Source: an uncultured Chloroflexota bacterium
GTDB lineage: Bacteria > Chloroflexota > UBA4733
Length of the DNA stretch: 64,000 nucleotides
NCBI GenBank assembly: GCA_937967325.1
Contig: CALBSQ010000389.1
Span: 49,294 to 113,293 of the forward strand
Direction: 5' to 3'
Below the pieces are notes generated by a model. That model was not told the DNA's origin and did not search any database. It saw only the letters and a list, made by a program, of their open reading frames with translations. The position numbers and the translations under genes are program-made. Positions 57,330-64,000 of the stretch are shown in pieces (position 1 is the first letter of the stretch; every line of letters begins with the position of its first letter).

Positions 57330-59969
57330 ATGAACGCTAACCATTTCGATAACCTGACCCGGCTCTTTGCGACTACCTCCCGGCGACAAATCCTCAAAAT
57401 GGCCATCGGGACTGCGATTGGCGGTTGGTTTGGCTTTAGAGCTGGTAAGGGATCCACCTTTCAAGTGCACGCTGCGACCCCTTCAGACAAGCCGTGTGAC
57501 TGCTATCTTGGCGGCACTTGTCCGCAGCCTTCGGTACCCTGGTCGTGCGCCATACAAACGTTCCCTTCCCAGGGAACGCACTTCAAAGGTGCACCCGTCC
57601 TAGCAGACGTCCAGTTTTTCCCAGCGCTGCATCAACTTGATGCCTGCGCTGCGGCTAACAACGTGGATATGGTCGTGACCAACTCCTTTCGCACGTGCCA
57701 ACAGCAGCAGCAGATTAGCGCCGAAGTGGAGTTCAGCGATCATTTGGCTGGTCATGCCATTGATGTGACGTTCACGTATTTCGACGACCAGAACCAGCCC
57801 CAGACCTGCGGCTGGGATCCTTCGCCGCACATAGCTGCCACCGACTCGCATTCGCCATGCCTCGCCAAAGGCAAGGTACTGCCGCCATCGATCCAAGCTG
57901 TTCTCGACTGCGTCAACTCCAAAGGAAAGAGCCTCGGTCTTCGATGGGGTGGTGATAGCACAACAATACCTTACGATCCGGTCCACTTTGACGATAGCTT
58001 GTACAAGCGCGACAACAGCAGGTGGAAGGTACGGTTTGACGCTGCGCAGACATCGGTGTACCCTTGCCCGCCGGGGACAAGCTGCAGTGGCGGACTGTGT
58101 GGCTGCAGCATCGGGCAGATCGCTTGTAACGGCGTCTGTTGTGATGCAGGTAAGACCTGCTGCAACGGGGTCTGTTGTGATGCAGACCAGACCTGTTGCA
58201 ACGAAGTTTGCTGCGATGCGGGTCACGAATGTTGCGACGGGGTATGTACGAACACAGGCACCAATTGGGCACACTGTGGCTTTTGCAGCCGCCAATGTGG
58301 TCTTGGAGAGGTATGTATCGATGGTACATGCGGCGAAAGGCCACAAGAGACCGCTTGTCTGGGTGGTCAACACCCATGCTTGGCCTGCCACGTCGTTGAT
58401 TTTGCGATGCAATGCGTCACAAGGTGCGTTGATCAGTCCTTGAGGCAACAAAACTGCGTCTTTTGTGGCGAGCATTGTGGCGATTTAACCTGTTGCCATG
58501 ACGGTTGTTTCAACCTTCAGACAGATTATGCGAACTGCGGCCACTGTGGCTACACCTGCATTGGCGGCCAGTTCTGTGCACAGGGAAACTGCGTCTGCGC
58601 AACAGGCCAGACATTCTGCAACCAGTTATGCGTCGATCTGCTGACTGATGTTGAGAACTGTGGCAGTTGTTCGACCGCTTGCACCGAGTCGGAGGACTGC
58701 TGCCACGGTCTATGCACTGATTATCTAATCGACGACAATAACTGCGGCCATTGTGGTCACGCCTGTATTGATGGTCATTGCGACAAGGGCAAGTGCATTT
58801 GCCCAACTGGAAAGAGCCTCTGCCCCATCGGACCGAACGATCAGTGCTTTGATCTTCAGATTAGTGACCAACATTGCGGTCAGTGTGCGGGTCCCTGTCC
58901 TGCTGGTCAGCACTGCTGCCACGGCGTATGCCGCGACTATCAGACCGACGATCAACATTGTGGCGCCTGCGATAACCACGTCTGTCCCACAGGGCAGCAC
59001 TGCTGTCACGGCGTATGTACTGACTATCAGACTAATGATAATCACTGCGGCTGCTGTGGCCGCTCCTGTAGTAACGGCGGGCACTGTCAGAGTGGCAATT
59101 GTGTCTGTCCAAGCAATCTCCCAAACGTTTGCCCTGCCGACCAGACTGTCTGTCAGGATGTTATAGAACAGTGCGTCAATTTCTCGAACGACAAGATGAA
59201 TTGCAATGGGTGTGGGGTTGTTTGCGGCGATGGCATGATTTGCTTGTCCTCGCAGTGCCAGTGCCCGACCGGCATGAAAGACTGCGGTGGCAGGTGTATT
59301 CCAGTGGGAACTTGCTGCACGAACTCCGACTGCGGCTATAAGGTCTGTCCAAGCCCGGGTAGCACCTGCCAGTGCTCCCCCGGTACCAAGGACTGCGGCA
59401 GCTCCTGCCGGGCCTGCTGCACGAATTCCGACTGCGGCTATAAGCTGTGCCAAAACGGTACCTGCCAATGCCCATCTGGCACCAAGGATTGCGGGGGTAG
59501 GTGCGGAGCTTGCTGCACAAATACGGATTGCAGCGGCAACAAGACTTGTCAAAACGGGACATGTCTTTGCCCTCCTAGCCAAGTCTGTAACGGATCCTGC
59601 TGTCATGCAGGCTATGGCTGTTACCAGGGGGCATGCAGCAACAAGCAACACGCAGTCTTTTCAATGTTTCTCTATCCCAATCCGCCATGGGAGGGACTGC
59701 TACCCTACATAGGTACCTTCGGTCAGTTTATAAGTAACGGGACGTTAGACGGACTAACGAATCCAACTCAGAATGTCTTTTCCATCCAAGTGGCTGGTCC
59801 CACTGGTGGGAGTGTCTTTCTGGGCCCGGGCGCGAGTACTACCGCTCAGAACATCCAACAGCTCTACGGGGCAATGCATCCGTCCCTACCAGTCCAAATT
59901 ACTGCCTACATTTATAACGGGGCATCCGCGCCCTCTAGCATATGGATCACGGTTAGCTACTCATACTGA
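57330..59969 (+). CDS. Tat-type exported M15-peptidase-like protein with ~120 cysteines
   Basis: 879 aa. A twin-arginine signal (SRRQILK, R18/R19, then a hydrophobic helix) predicts export of the folded protein. Residues ~90-225 form a VanY/M15-type D-Ala-D-Ala carboxypeptidase domain with zinc ligands H138 and D145 (FSDHLAGHAIDV) and H219 (DPVHFD). From ~246 to ~775 come cysteine repeats: first ~10-12-residue units (KTCCNGVCCDAD), then ~33-40-residue units (GQHCCHGVCTDYQTDDQHCG), and CTNSDCGYK.CQ type units. I count ~113 Cys there, ~120 in all. The repeats resemble Stig1-like/'NCGxCGxxC' repeats of other secreted bacterial proteins. The C-terminal ~100 residues are a β-rich domain. It is likely a wall-binding peptidoglycan enzyme or structural protein; extensive disulfides are expected. 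Confidence 0.78.
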   Translation: MNANHFDNLTRLFATTSRRQILKMAIGTAIGGWFGFRAGKGSTFQVHAATPSDKPCDCYLGGTCPQPSVPWSCAIQTFPSQGTHFKGAPVLADVQFFPALHQLDACAAANNVDMVVTNSFRTCQQQQQISAEVEFSDHLAGHAIDVTFTYFDDQNQPQTCGWDPSPHIAATDSHSPCLAKGKVLPPSIQAVLDCVNSKGKSLGLRWGGDSTTIPYDPVHFDDSLYKRDNSRWKVRFDAAQTSVYPCPPGTSCSGGLCGCSIGQIACNGVCCDAGKTCCNGVCCDADQTCCNEVCCDAGHECCDGVCTNTGTNWAHCGFCSRQCGLGEVCIDGTCGERPQETACLGGQHPCLACHVVDFAMQCVTRCVDQSLRQQNCVFCGEHCGDLTCCHDGCFNLQTDYANCGHCGYTCIGGQFCAQGNCVCATGQTFCNQLCVDLLTDVENCGSCSTACTESEDCCHGLCTDYLIDDNNCGHCGHACIDGHCDKGKCICPTGKSLCPIGPNDQCFDLQISDQHCGQCAGPCPAGQHCCHGVCRDYQTDDQHCGACDNHVCPTGQHCCHGVCTDYQTNDNHCGCCGRSCSNGGHCQSGNCVCPSNLPNVCPADQTVCQDVIEQCVNFSNDKMNCNGCGVVCGDGMICLSSQCQCPTGMKDCGGRCIPVGTCCTNSDCGYKVCPSPGSTCQCSPGTKDCGSSCRACCTNSDCGYKLCQNGTCQCPSGTKDCGGRCGACCTNTDCSGNKTCQNGTCLCPPSQVCNGSCCHAGYGCYQGACSNKQHAVFSMFLYPNPPWEGLLPYIGTFGQFISNGTLDGLTNPTQNVFSIQVAGPTGGSVFLGPGASTTAQNIQQLYGAMHPSLPVQITAYIYNGASAPSSIWITVSYSY

Positions 59970-60149
59970 ATTGAGGGGCAAATGCGACAGAGGCCGAGGC
60001 TACATTCGGACATCTTCGATTCCTCATCGCGTTATCGGTGGCTGCCCGAGCACAGCACGACCTTCTTGGCATCTTCGAGGACGCGATCCTGGAGAAAGGC
60101 TTGAGTGCAAAGTTGACATCCAGCGATTCGGCACTTGAGACTCCCTATC

Positions 60150-61708
60150 TGTCAATATAGGGTGAGACACGGCAGCCCCGAGAAATAGTGTAGTTTTGGA
60201 CAGGGCGGGGAAGGAAGGAACCTCGTGACGACTTCGACGCTCGCCTCCCGCAACGGTGCCCACTCGGCGCCGGATCCTGAAGTGCCCGCCCGAGCGCGGC
60301 GGCGGACGCTGCCGGCCTCCTACAAGCTGCGCGTCCTCTGGGAGGCGGACGGCTGTCCCCAAGGCCAACTGGGCGCACTCTTGCGGCGGGAAGGCTTGTA
60401 TTCCTCGCAGCCTGCCACCTGGCGCAGGCAACGCGAAGCGGGGACGTTGCCGGGCTTGGCGCCCTGCGGACGAGGCCGGCCGCCGGCCGTTTCTGCCTGC
60501 GCCACCGCGCTGGCGGCGGCGCAGGCGGAGAACGAGCGGCTGACCCAGCAACTCGCCGCCGCCGAGGCCATCATCGAGATCCAAAAAAAGTCTCCTCGCT
60601 CTTGGCGCTGACCCTGCCCAGCGGCACGCATGGAAGGCAGCCGTGATTGACTCCGCCGCGCTCCTGGCGTCCCGGGTCGGCGTCGGGGCGGCCTGCGCCG
60701 CGTTCGGGATCGCCCGCGCCAGCTACTACCGTCGCTTGGCGCCACCCGCAGCGCCGGTGGCAGGCCGTCCGCCGGAGGCCACGGCCGACATGCGGCCACA
60801 TCCCCGCGCCCTCAGCACACCGGAACGGCAGGCGGTGTTGGGGACCTTGCATTCTTCCCGCTTCGTCGAGGCGGTGCCCGCCGAGGTCTACGCGACGCTC
60901 GTGGATGAAGGGAGCTATCTCGCCTCGGAGCGGAAAATTTACCGCCTACTTGCCCGAACTGGTGAGACCGGCGAACGCCGGCGCCAGCGCGTCCATCCCG
61001 CCTACGCCAAGCCGGAACTGCTGGCCGCCGGTCCCAATCAGGTCTGGAGCCGGGACAGCACCAAGCTCCTGGGGCCGGTGACCTGGTCCTACTACTATCT
61101 CTACGTCCTCCTGGACATTTACAGCCGCTATATCACCGGCTGGCTGCTGGCCGAACACGAGCAGGCCAGCCTGGCAGAAAAGTTGATCGCCGACGCCGCG
61201 GCCAAGCAACGCGTCCCCGCCGGCCAACTCACTCTCCACGCCGACCGGGGCACGGCGATGCCTTCCAAGCCCGTCGCCTGGCTGCTGGCGGACCTCGGCA
61301 TCACCAGGAGTCACCGCCGCCCCCACACGTCGAACGACACCCCCTGCTCCGAAGCCCAGTTCAAGACGCTCAAGTATCGGCCCGACTTCCCGGCCCGCTT
61401 CGGCAGCCTCGACGACGCGCGGTCGTACTGTCGACGCTTCTTCGCGTGGTGCAACACGGCGCATCGCCACGCCGGCATCGGCTACTTCACGCCCGAGGCG
61501 GTCCACACCGGGACGGCGCCCAGTCAGCACGGCGCGCGCCAGCAGGTGCTCGCTGCCGCCTACGCCGCCCATCCCGAGCGCTTCGTCCGGCAGCACCTCG
61601 TCCCACCGCCGCTGCCCACCGCCACCTGGATCAACCCGCCGCCGGCCTCAGCAGAACAGGAGGTGACTCACTACTATCCCGCGCGCCGTGTCTCACCCCT
61701 ATTGACCG
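60150..61708 (+). mobile_element. IS3-family insertion sequence (fuller copy)
   Basis: The ends gtcaatatagggtgagacac and the inverse of gtcaataggggtgagacac lie at about 60151 and 61708; they are imperfect inverted repeats. ~1.56 kb with orfA and orfB overlapping by a -1 frameshift. It abuts hicA on the right. Confidence 0.8.
60225..60611 (+). CDS. IS3-family OrfA
   Basis: 128 aa from GTG 60225 (GGAAGGAAGG upstream). A helix-turn-helix lies at TLPASYKLRVLWEADGCPQGQLGALLRREGLYSSQPATWRRQREAG, and a leucine-rich coiled coil at ALAAAQAENERLTQQLAAAEAIIEI. The frame ends just after seven A residues and a G (60583-60590), the usual -1 slip site of IS3 elements. The slipped product runs on as SLLALGADPAQRHAWKAAVIDS into OrfB. 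Confidence 0.85.
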   Translation: MTTSTLASRNGAHSAPDPEVPARARRRTLPASYKLRVLWEADGCPQGQLGALLRREGLYSSQPATWRRQREAGTLPGLAPCGRGRPPAVSACATALAAAQAENERLTQQLAAAEAIIEIQKKSPRSWR

Positions 61709-61749
61709 GTTCCGCACGCCGACGAGGTGCTGCGTGTGCTCGGCCGTGA
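60643..61749 (+). CDS. IS3-family OrfB transposase (normally made as an OrfAB fusion)
   Basis: The frame has GVGAACAAFGIARASYYRR (HTH), TPERQAVLGTLHSSRFVEAVPAEVYATLVDEGSYLASERKIYRLL, and the rve core: PNQVWSRDSTKLLGPVTWSYYYLYVLLDIYSRYITGWLLA (first Asp), LTLHADRGTAM (second Asp), and DTPCSEAQFKTLKYRPDFPARF (Glu). It ends as RRVSPLLTGSARRRG past the IS boundary; a stop inside the IS is lacking. The 48.2-kb copy is a deleted relative. Confidence 0.87.
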   Translation: MIDSAALLASRVGVGAACAAFGIARASYYRRLAPPAAPVAGRPPEATADMRPHPRALSTPERQAVLGTLHSSRFVEAVPAEVYATLVDEGSYLASERKIYRLLARTGETGERRRQRVHPAYAKPELLAAGPNQVWSRDSTKLLGPVTWSYYYLYVLLDIYSRYITGWLLAEHEQASLAEKLIADAAAKQRVPAGQLTLHADRGTAMPSKPVAWLLADLGITRSHRRPHTSNDTPCSEAQFKTLKYRPDFPARFGSLDDARSYCRRFFAWCNTAHRHAGIGYFTPEAVHTGTAPSQHGARQQVLAAAYAAHPERFVRQHLVPPPLPTATWINPPPASAEQEVTHYYPARRVSPLLTGSARRRGAACARP

Positions 61750-61921
61750 CGGCTGGCATGTGAGTCGCAAGTCTGGCTCGCACTTCATCCATCGACATCC
61801 AACCAAAACCGGCGTCGTTCCGGTTCCTGTCCACTCTACCAAGACGCTGAAGCTCGGCACGCTCGGCAGCATCCCGAAAGCCGCGAGCTTGACGGTGGAT
61901 CAGTTCGTAGCACTACGGTAG
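61727..61921 (+). CDS. hicA: HicA-type toxin, 5' end abutting an IS3
   Basis: 64 aa from GTG 61727: VLRVLGRDGWHVSRKSGSHFIHRHPTKTGVVPVPVHSTKTLKLGTLGSIPKAASLTVDQFVAL. The GSHFIHRHP strand with the catalytic-type His, the VPVPVH and 'LK.GTL.SI…L..' blocks are the HicA dsRNA-binding mRNA interferase fold. The usual N-terminal 8-10 residues before EVLRVL are replaced by IS sequence (PHADE), so the IS3 end lies at the gene's start and may have removed the native start codon. It is followed by hicB 11 nt downstream. Confidence 0.82.
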   Translation: MLRVLGRDGWHVSRKSGSHFIHRHPTKTGVVPVPVHSTKTLKLGTLGSIPKAASLTVDQFVALR

Positions 61922-61932
61922 AAAGGTTTGCA

Positions 61933-62154
61933 ATGCAACGCTATGCGGTGCTCTTGATCCCAGACCCCGACGAAGGCGGCTACACCGTTCAGGTGCCGGC
62001 TCTGCCCGGCTGCTTCACCGAGGGCGATACCGTCGACGAAGCGCTGGCTAATGCCAAGGATGTCATCCGGTTGTACCTGGAAGACCGTGCGGCGCACGGC
62101 GAGCCGATCCCCGAGGAGCGCGAACGGCCAGCGCTCTTGCCGGTGGAAGTGTGA
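61933..62154 (+). CDS. hicB: HicB-type antitoxin
   Basis: 73 aa: MQRYAVLLIPDPDEGGYTVQVPALPGCFTEGDTVDEALANAKDVIRLYLEDRAAHGEPIPEE. This is the partial RNase-H fold of HicB (AxLxPDPEGGYTVxVPALPGCxTxGDTxEEAxxNAxEAI). No C-terminal DNA-binding domain is present, so it is the short form. It neutralises HicA. AAAGG lies ~7 nt upstream of ATG. Confidence 0.9.
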   Translation: MQRYAVLLIPDPDEGGYTVQVPALPGCFTEGDTVDEALANAKDVIRLYLEDRAAHGEPIPEERERPALLPVEV

Positions 62155-62242
62155 ACCCATAACCACGAGTTGGTATGTCACGAGGCCGTAGCGTTGTTCC
62201 TCGCAGGAGCAGCCGGCGGAGATGGGAAAGGACAGCAGCGCC

Positions 62243-62680
62243 ATGCAAGCGACGCGCATTCTGGAGACCTGCCTCTATGCGGATGATCTCGACGCGGCGA
62301 AGGACTTTTATGATCGGGTTCTTGGCCTGGAAGCCTTTGCCAAAGAAGCTGGCCGGCACGTCTTCTTCCGTTGCGGCGCTGCTGTCTTCCTGGTCTTCAA
62401 TCCAGCCCAGACGAGGAAGCAACACGGCGATTGGCCCACGCACGGCGCGGCGGGAGCGGGGCACGTGGCCTTCGCCATCAGTCGAGATGAGGTGGCGACG
62501 TGGCGAGCGTGGCTCCAGCAGCAGGAAGTGACGATCGAGAAGGAAGTCACCTGGCCCTCCGGCGGCCAGTCCCTGTACTTCCGCGACCCGGCAGGGAACT
62601 GCATCGAGCTGGCGACGCCTTCGACCTGGGGATTCCCCGATAACGGGAGCAGCGCGAACGCCGCCCTACTGCCGTCCTGA
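62243..62680 (+). CDS. VOC/glyoxalase-family protein
   Basis: About 145 aa from ATG 62243 (AAAGGA upstream; an ATG at 62222 is also in frame). Two βαβββ repeats: RILETCLYADDLDAAKDFYDRVLGLEAFAKEAGRHVFFRCGAAVFLVFNP and HVAFAISRDEVATWRAWLQQQEVTIEKEVTWPSGGQSLYFRDPAGNCIELATP. The ends 'HVAF' and 'DPxGNxIELAT' supply the usual metal ligands (H and E). Members include glyoxalases, fosfomycin-resistance and ring-cleavage enzymes; the substrate cannot be told. Confidence 0.87.
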   Translation: MQATRILETCLYADDLDAAKDFYDRVLGLEAFAKEAGRHVFFRCGAAVFLVFNPAQTRKQHGDWPTHGAAGAGHVAFAISRDEVATWRAWLQQQEVTIEKEVTWPSGGQSLYFRDPAGNCIELATPSTWGFPDNGSSANAALLPS

Positions 62681-62826
62681 CGGGACAAGCCAGCAACACT
62701 GACGGTGTCGAGCGTGGTCGTGGCCATTGAACAGCGTCAAGGAGTCGGGGCCGTGCCGCTGGCGCGATACTTGCGCCTATGCCGCATCGAGCCGGCTACG
62801 GCGGGCCGGGGAAAGGAACCGACGAC

Positions 62827-63054
62827 ATGTCCACGGCAGAGCGCCCCGAACATGCTGCACAGCAACCGCAAGGATCGCAGATCGACCGCATCACCGAGCA
62901 GCTTGACCACGTCCACGAGCTCCTCGAGGAGTTCCTGAGCGGACGAAGCGCCGGCGCGGCCGCCGATCCGAACGTCCACACGCTGAGCGAGGCGATCACC
63001 ACGCGCATCGGAGAGCTGCGCGAGCGCATCCTGTCGCTGCGGCCGCCGGCCTAG
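62827..63054 (+). CDS. small helical protein of unknown function
   Basis: 75 aa from ATG 62827 (AAAGGA upstream). QGSQIDRITEQLDHVHELLEEFLSGRSAG forms an amphipathic helix with coiled-coil spacing, and SEAITTRIGELRERILSLRPPA ends in a second one. The acidic/basic alternation suggests a dimer. No family was recognised. Confidence 0.5.
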   Translation: MSTAERPEHAAQQPQGSQIDRITEQLDHVHELLEEFLSGRSAGAAADPNVHTLSEAITTRIGELRERILSLRPPA

Positions 63055-63294
63055 TGCCCCGTCAGGGCGGGATCTGGGGTGTCCCCAGAAAAATTCCTTC
63101 TTGTCGTTCTGCACACATGGCCCAACAGGTCTCCTGTTGATGCACTAGGTCGAGGTTTGCCGGCCACGCCGCCGGAGCGAGGACGAATGGCCGACCGGGC
63201 GTAGGCTGGACCAGCCGTCTCGTCACTGGCGCAACCAGGCCGCCTCCTGCTAGGCTCTGCCGGGCAGGGCGAGGCCTGCAGAGAGGAGCCGCCG

Positions 63295-64000
63295 ATGAAG
63301 ATAGTCGATGCGCGCACCGAGGGGTTCCGCTACCGGTCCAAGATTGTGCGAGACGCCGATGGCCACACGCACCCCGGGTCGGAGCACGAGGCTACCCAGC
63401 ACGTGCTGAAGATCGTGACCGACGAGGGCGCCGAGGGCTACTGTTTTGGGGCAACGCCAGGGATCATCGAACAGGTGGTCAAGCCCAGGCTGGTCGGACA
63501 GGACCCCTTCGACCGCGAGCGGCTGTGGCAGCGGCTCCGCGAAGCGCAGCGGCTGCATTTGGGCAGTCTGTCCGACCGCGTGCTCGGCGTCGTGGACATG
63601 GCCCTCTGGGACCTGGCCGGGCGAACGCTGGGCCTGCCGATCCACAAGCTGCTGGGCGGTTACCGCGACACGGTCCGGGCCTACGCCAGTACGATGTGCG
63701 GCGACGACGTCGAAGGCGGGCTCAACACACCCCAGTCCTACGCCGACTTCGCACTCCAGTGCCTGGCCAAGGGCTACACCGCCTTCAAGCTGCACACGAT
63801 CATGCCGCCTATCCCCGGCGCACCCAATCCGAAGCTGGACGTAGCCTGCTGCCGCGCCGTGCGCGAGGCGGTAGGCGAGGACGTGCCGCTGATGCTGGAC
63901 AGCTTTCACGACTACAGCCGCGAGGACGCCTACTACATCGGACGGGAGATCGAGAAGCTGAACTTCGCCTGGTTTGAGGAGCCGATGCCCGAGCACAGCA
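63295..64000 (+). CDS. enolase-superfamily (mandelate racemase/muconate-lactonizing type) enzyme, C-terminus missing
   Basis: The frame is open from ATG 63295 (GAGAGGAG upstream) to the window edge, about 235 residues. The N-terminal capping domain MKIVDARTEGFRYRSKIVRDADGHTHPGS is followed by LVGQDPFDRERLWQRLREAQRLH, VLGVVDMALWDLAGRTLGLPIHKLLGGYRD, the catalytic-loop strand GYTAFKLHT (K-x-H instead of K-x-K), the metal-binding Asp in PLMLDSFHDYS, and Glu in WFEEPMPE. The family abstracts the proton alpha to a carboxylate (acid sugar dehydration, racemisation or cycloisomerisation). The specific substrate cannot be assigned; KxH recalls some acid-sugar dehydratases. Confidence 0.87.
   Translation, partial: MKIVDARTEGFRYRSKIVRDADGHTHPGSEHEATQHVLKIVTDEGAEGYCFGATPGIIEQVVKPRLVGQDPFDRERLWQRLREAQRLHLGSLSDRVLGVVDMALWDLAGRTLGLPIHKLLGGYRDTVRAYASTMCGDDVEGGLNTPQSYADFALQCLAKGYTAFKLHTIMPPIPGAPNPKLDVACCRAVREAVGEDVPLMLDSFHDYSREDAYYIGREIEKLNFAWFEEPMPEHS

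Noticed and set aside
58725..59651. 308-codon antisense frame in the Cys-repeat gene (Ala/Thr/Val-rich, apparently membrane-like)
   Set aside because: It is the reverse reading of repeated TGT/TGC codons, which yields Ala/Thr hydrophobic stretches; no start or ribosome site.
58050..59655. CRISPR array
   Set aside because: The repeated DNA is in frame, imperfect and of variable unit length, encoding Cys repeats; no constant repeat-spacer pattern occurs anywhere in the window.

Overview
ORGANISM. The window comes from a bacterial chromosome or large element of high GC. Dense GTG/TTG/CTG starts, long spurious antisense frames and secreted proteins with 'FPQTG…FGYP' C-terminal modules resemble high-GC Chloroflexota (Thermomicrobia-like). 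This is an inference; no rRNA or marker gene is present to fix the taxonomy. Most of the window is accessory DNA: two mobile-element-like gene blocks, a defence operon, and many insertion sequences (IS) and decayed genes.

LAYOUT. (1) 1-2.4 kb: the end of a minus-strand cassette encoding a ubiquitin-like protein, an E2-like protein and the start of a JAB/MPN-type protein, then a GNAT acetyltransferase. (2) 2.5-16.9 kb: a plus-strand block of tightly packed, often overlapping genes: membrane and coiled-coil proteins of unknown role, a frameshifted ParS/RES toxin-antitoxin pair, a compact UvrD-like helicase, a short CHC2/Toprim primase, SSB, RadC, a ParB-like protein, an XRE regulator, a zinc-ribbon protein, an NPPY adenine methyltransferase and an SNF2-like helicase ending in a clamp-binding-like QLSLF tail. 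It looks like the replication/maintenance core of an integrative or plasmid-like element. (3) 17.27-21.53 kb: four transposable elements stacked with essentially no spacer at what was once a single TA site. (4) 21.9-38.0 kb: an 11-gene minus-strand operon for DNA-backbone phosphorothioation of the Ssp/Dnd class: cysteine desulfurase, DUF4007 protein, large P-loop ATPase and PAPS-reductase-like protein (SspA-B-C-D order), followed by a PLD-helicase, a DndD-like ATPase with a C-terminal CxC zinc cluster, two small proteins and a phosphorothioation-associated methyltransferase. Upstream are an 830-aa sigma-region-4-like DNA-binding protein and a 122-aa protein. (5) 39.2-46.7 kb: an ISNCY-like element, an orphan 538-aa protein, and eroded genes (XRE, replication-relaxation-like, MNT/HEPN, an IS630 relic), ending in a 3' fragment of a tRNA-Lys(TTT) gene that may be an attachment-site scar. 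(6) 46.7-49.3 kb: a broken rve-type IS and a deleted IS3 copy. (7) 49.4-60 kb: lower-GC genes for exported proteins: a 1238-aa modular protein with a papain-like Cys-His-Asp arrangement, an ArdC-like antirestriction protein, a membrane MauE domain fused to two thioredoxin domains, and a Tat-type M15-peptidase-like protein with about 120 cysteines. (8) 60.1-64 kb: a fuller IS3 copy abutting hicAB, a VOC protein, a small protein, and a truncated enolase-superfamily gene running off the edge.

HOW IT FITS TOGETHER. The phosphorothioation operon is the clearest complete system. The desulfurase mobilises sulfur, the B-C-D proteins would nick DNA and insert it, and the PLD-helicase and DndD-like ATPase are the best candidates for the restriction arm. 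The MauE-thioredoxin fusion beside the Cys-rich Tat-type protein recalls the MauD/MauE disulfide-forming pair of methylamine dehydrogenase maturation, and suggests a dedicated oxidative-folding pair. Several single-base frameshifts lie in G-runs, so some 'broken' genes may be sequencing errors. Two transposase frameshifts sit on slippery heptamers and are probably programmed.
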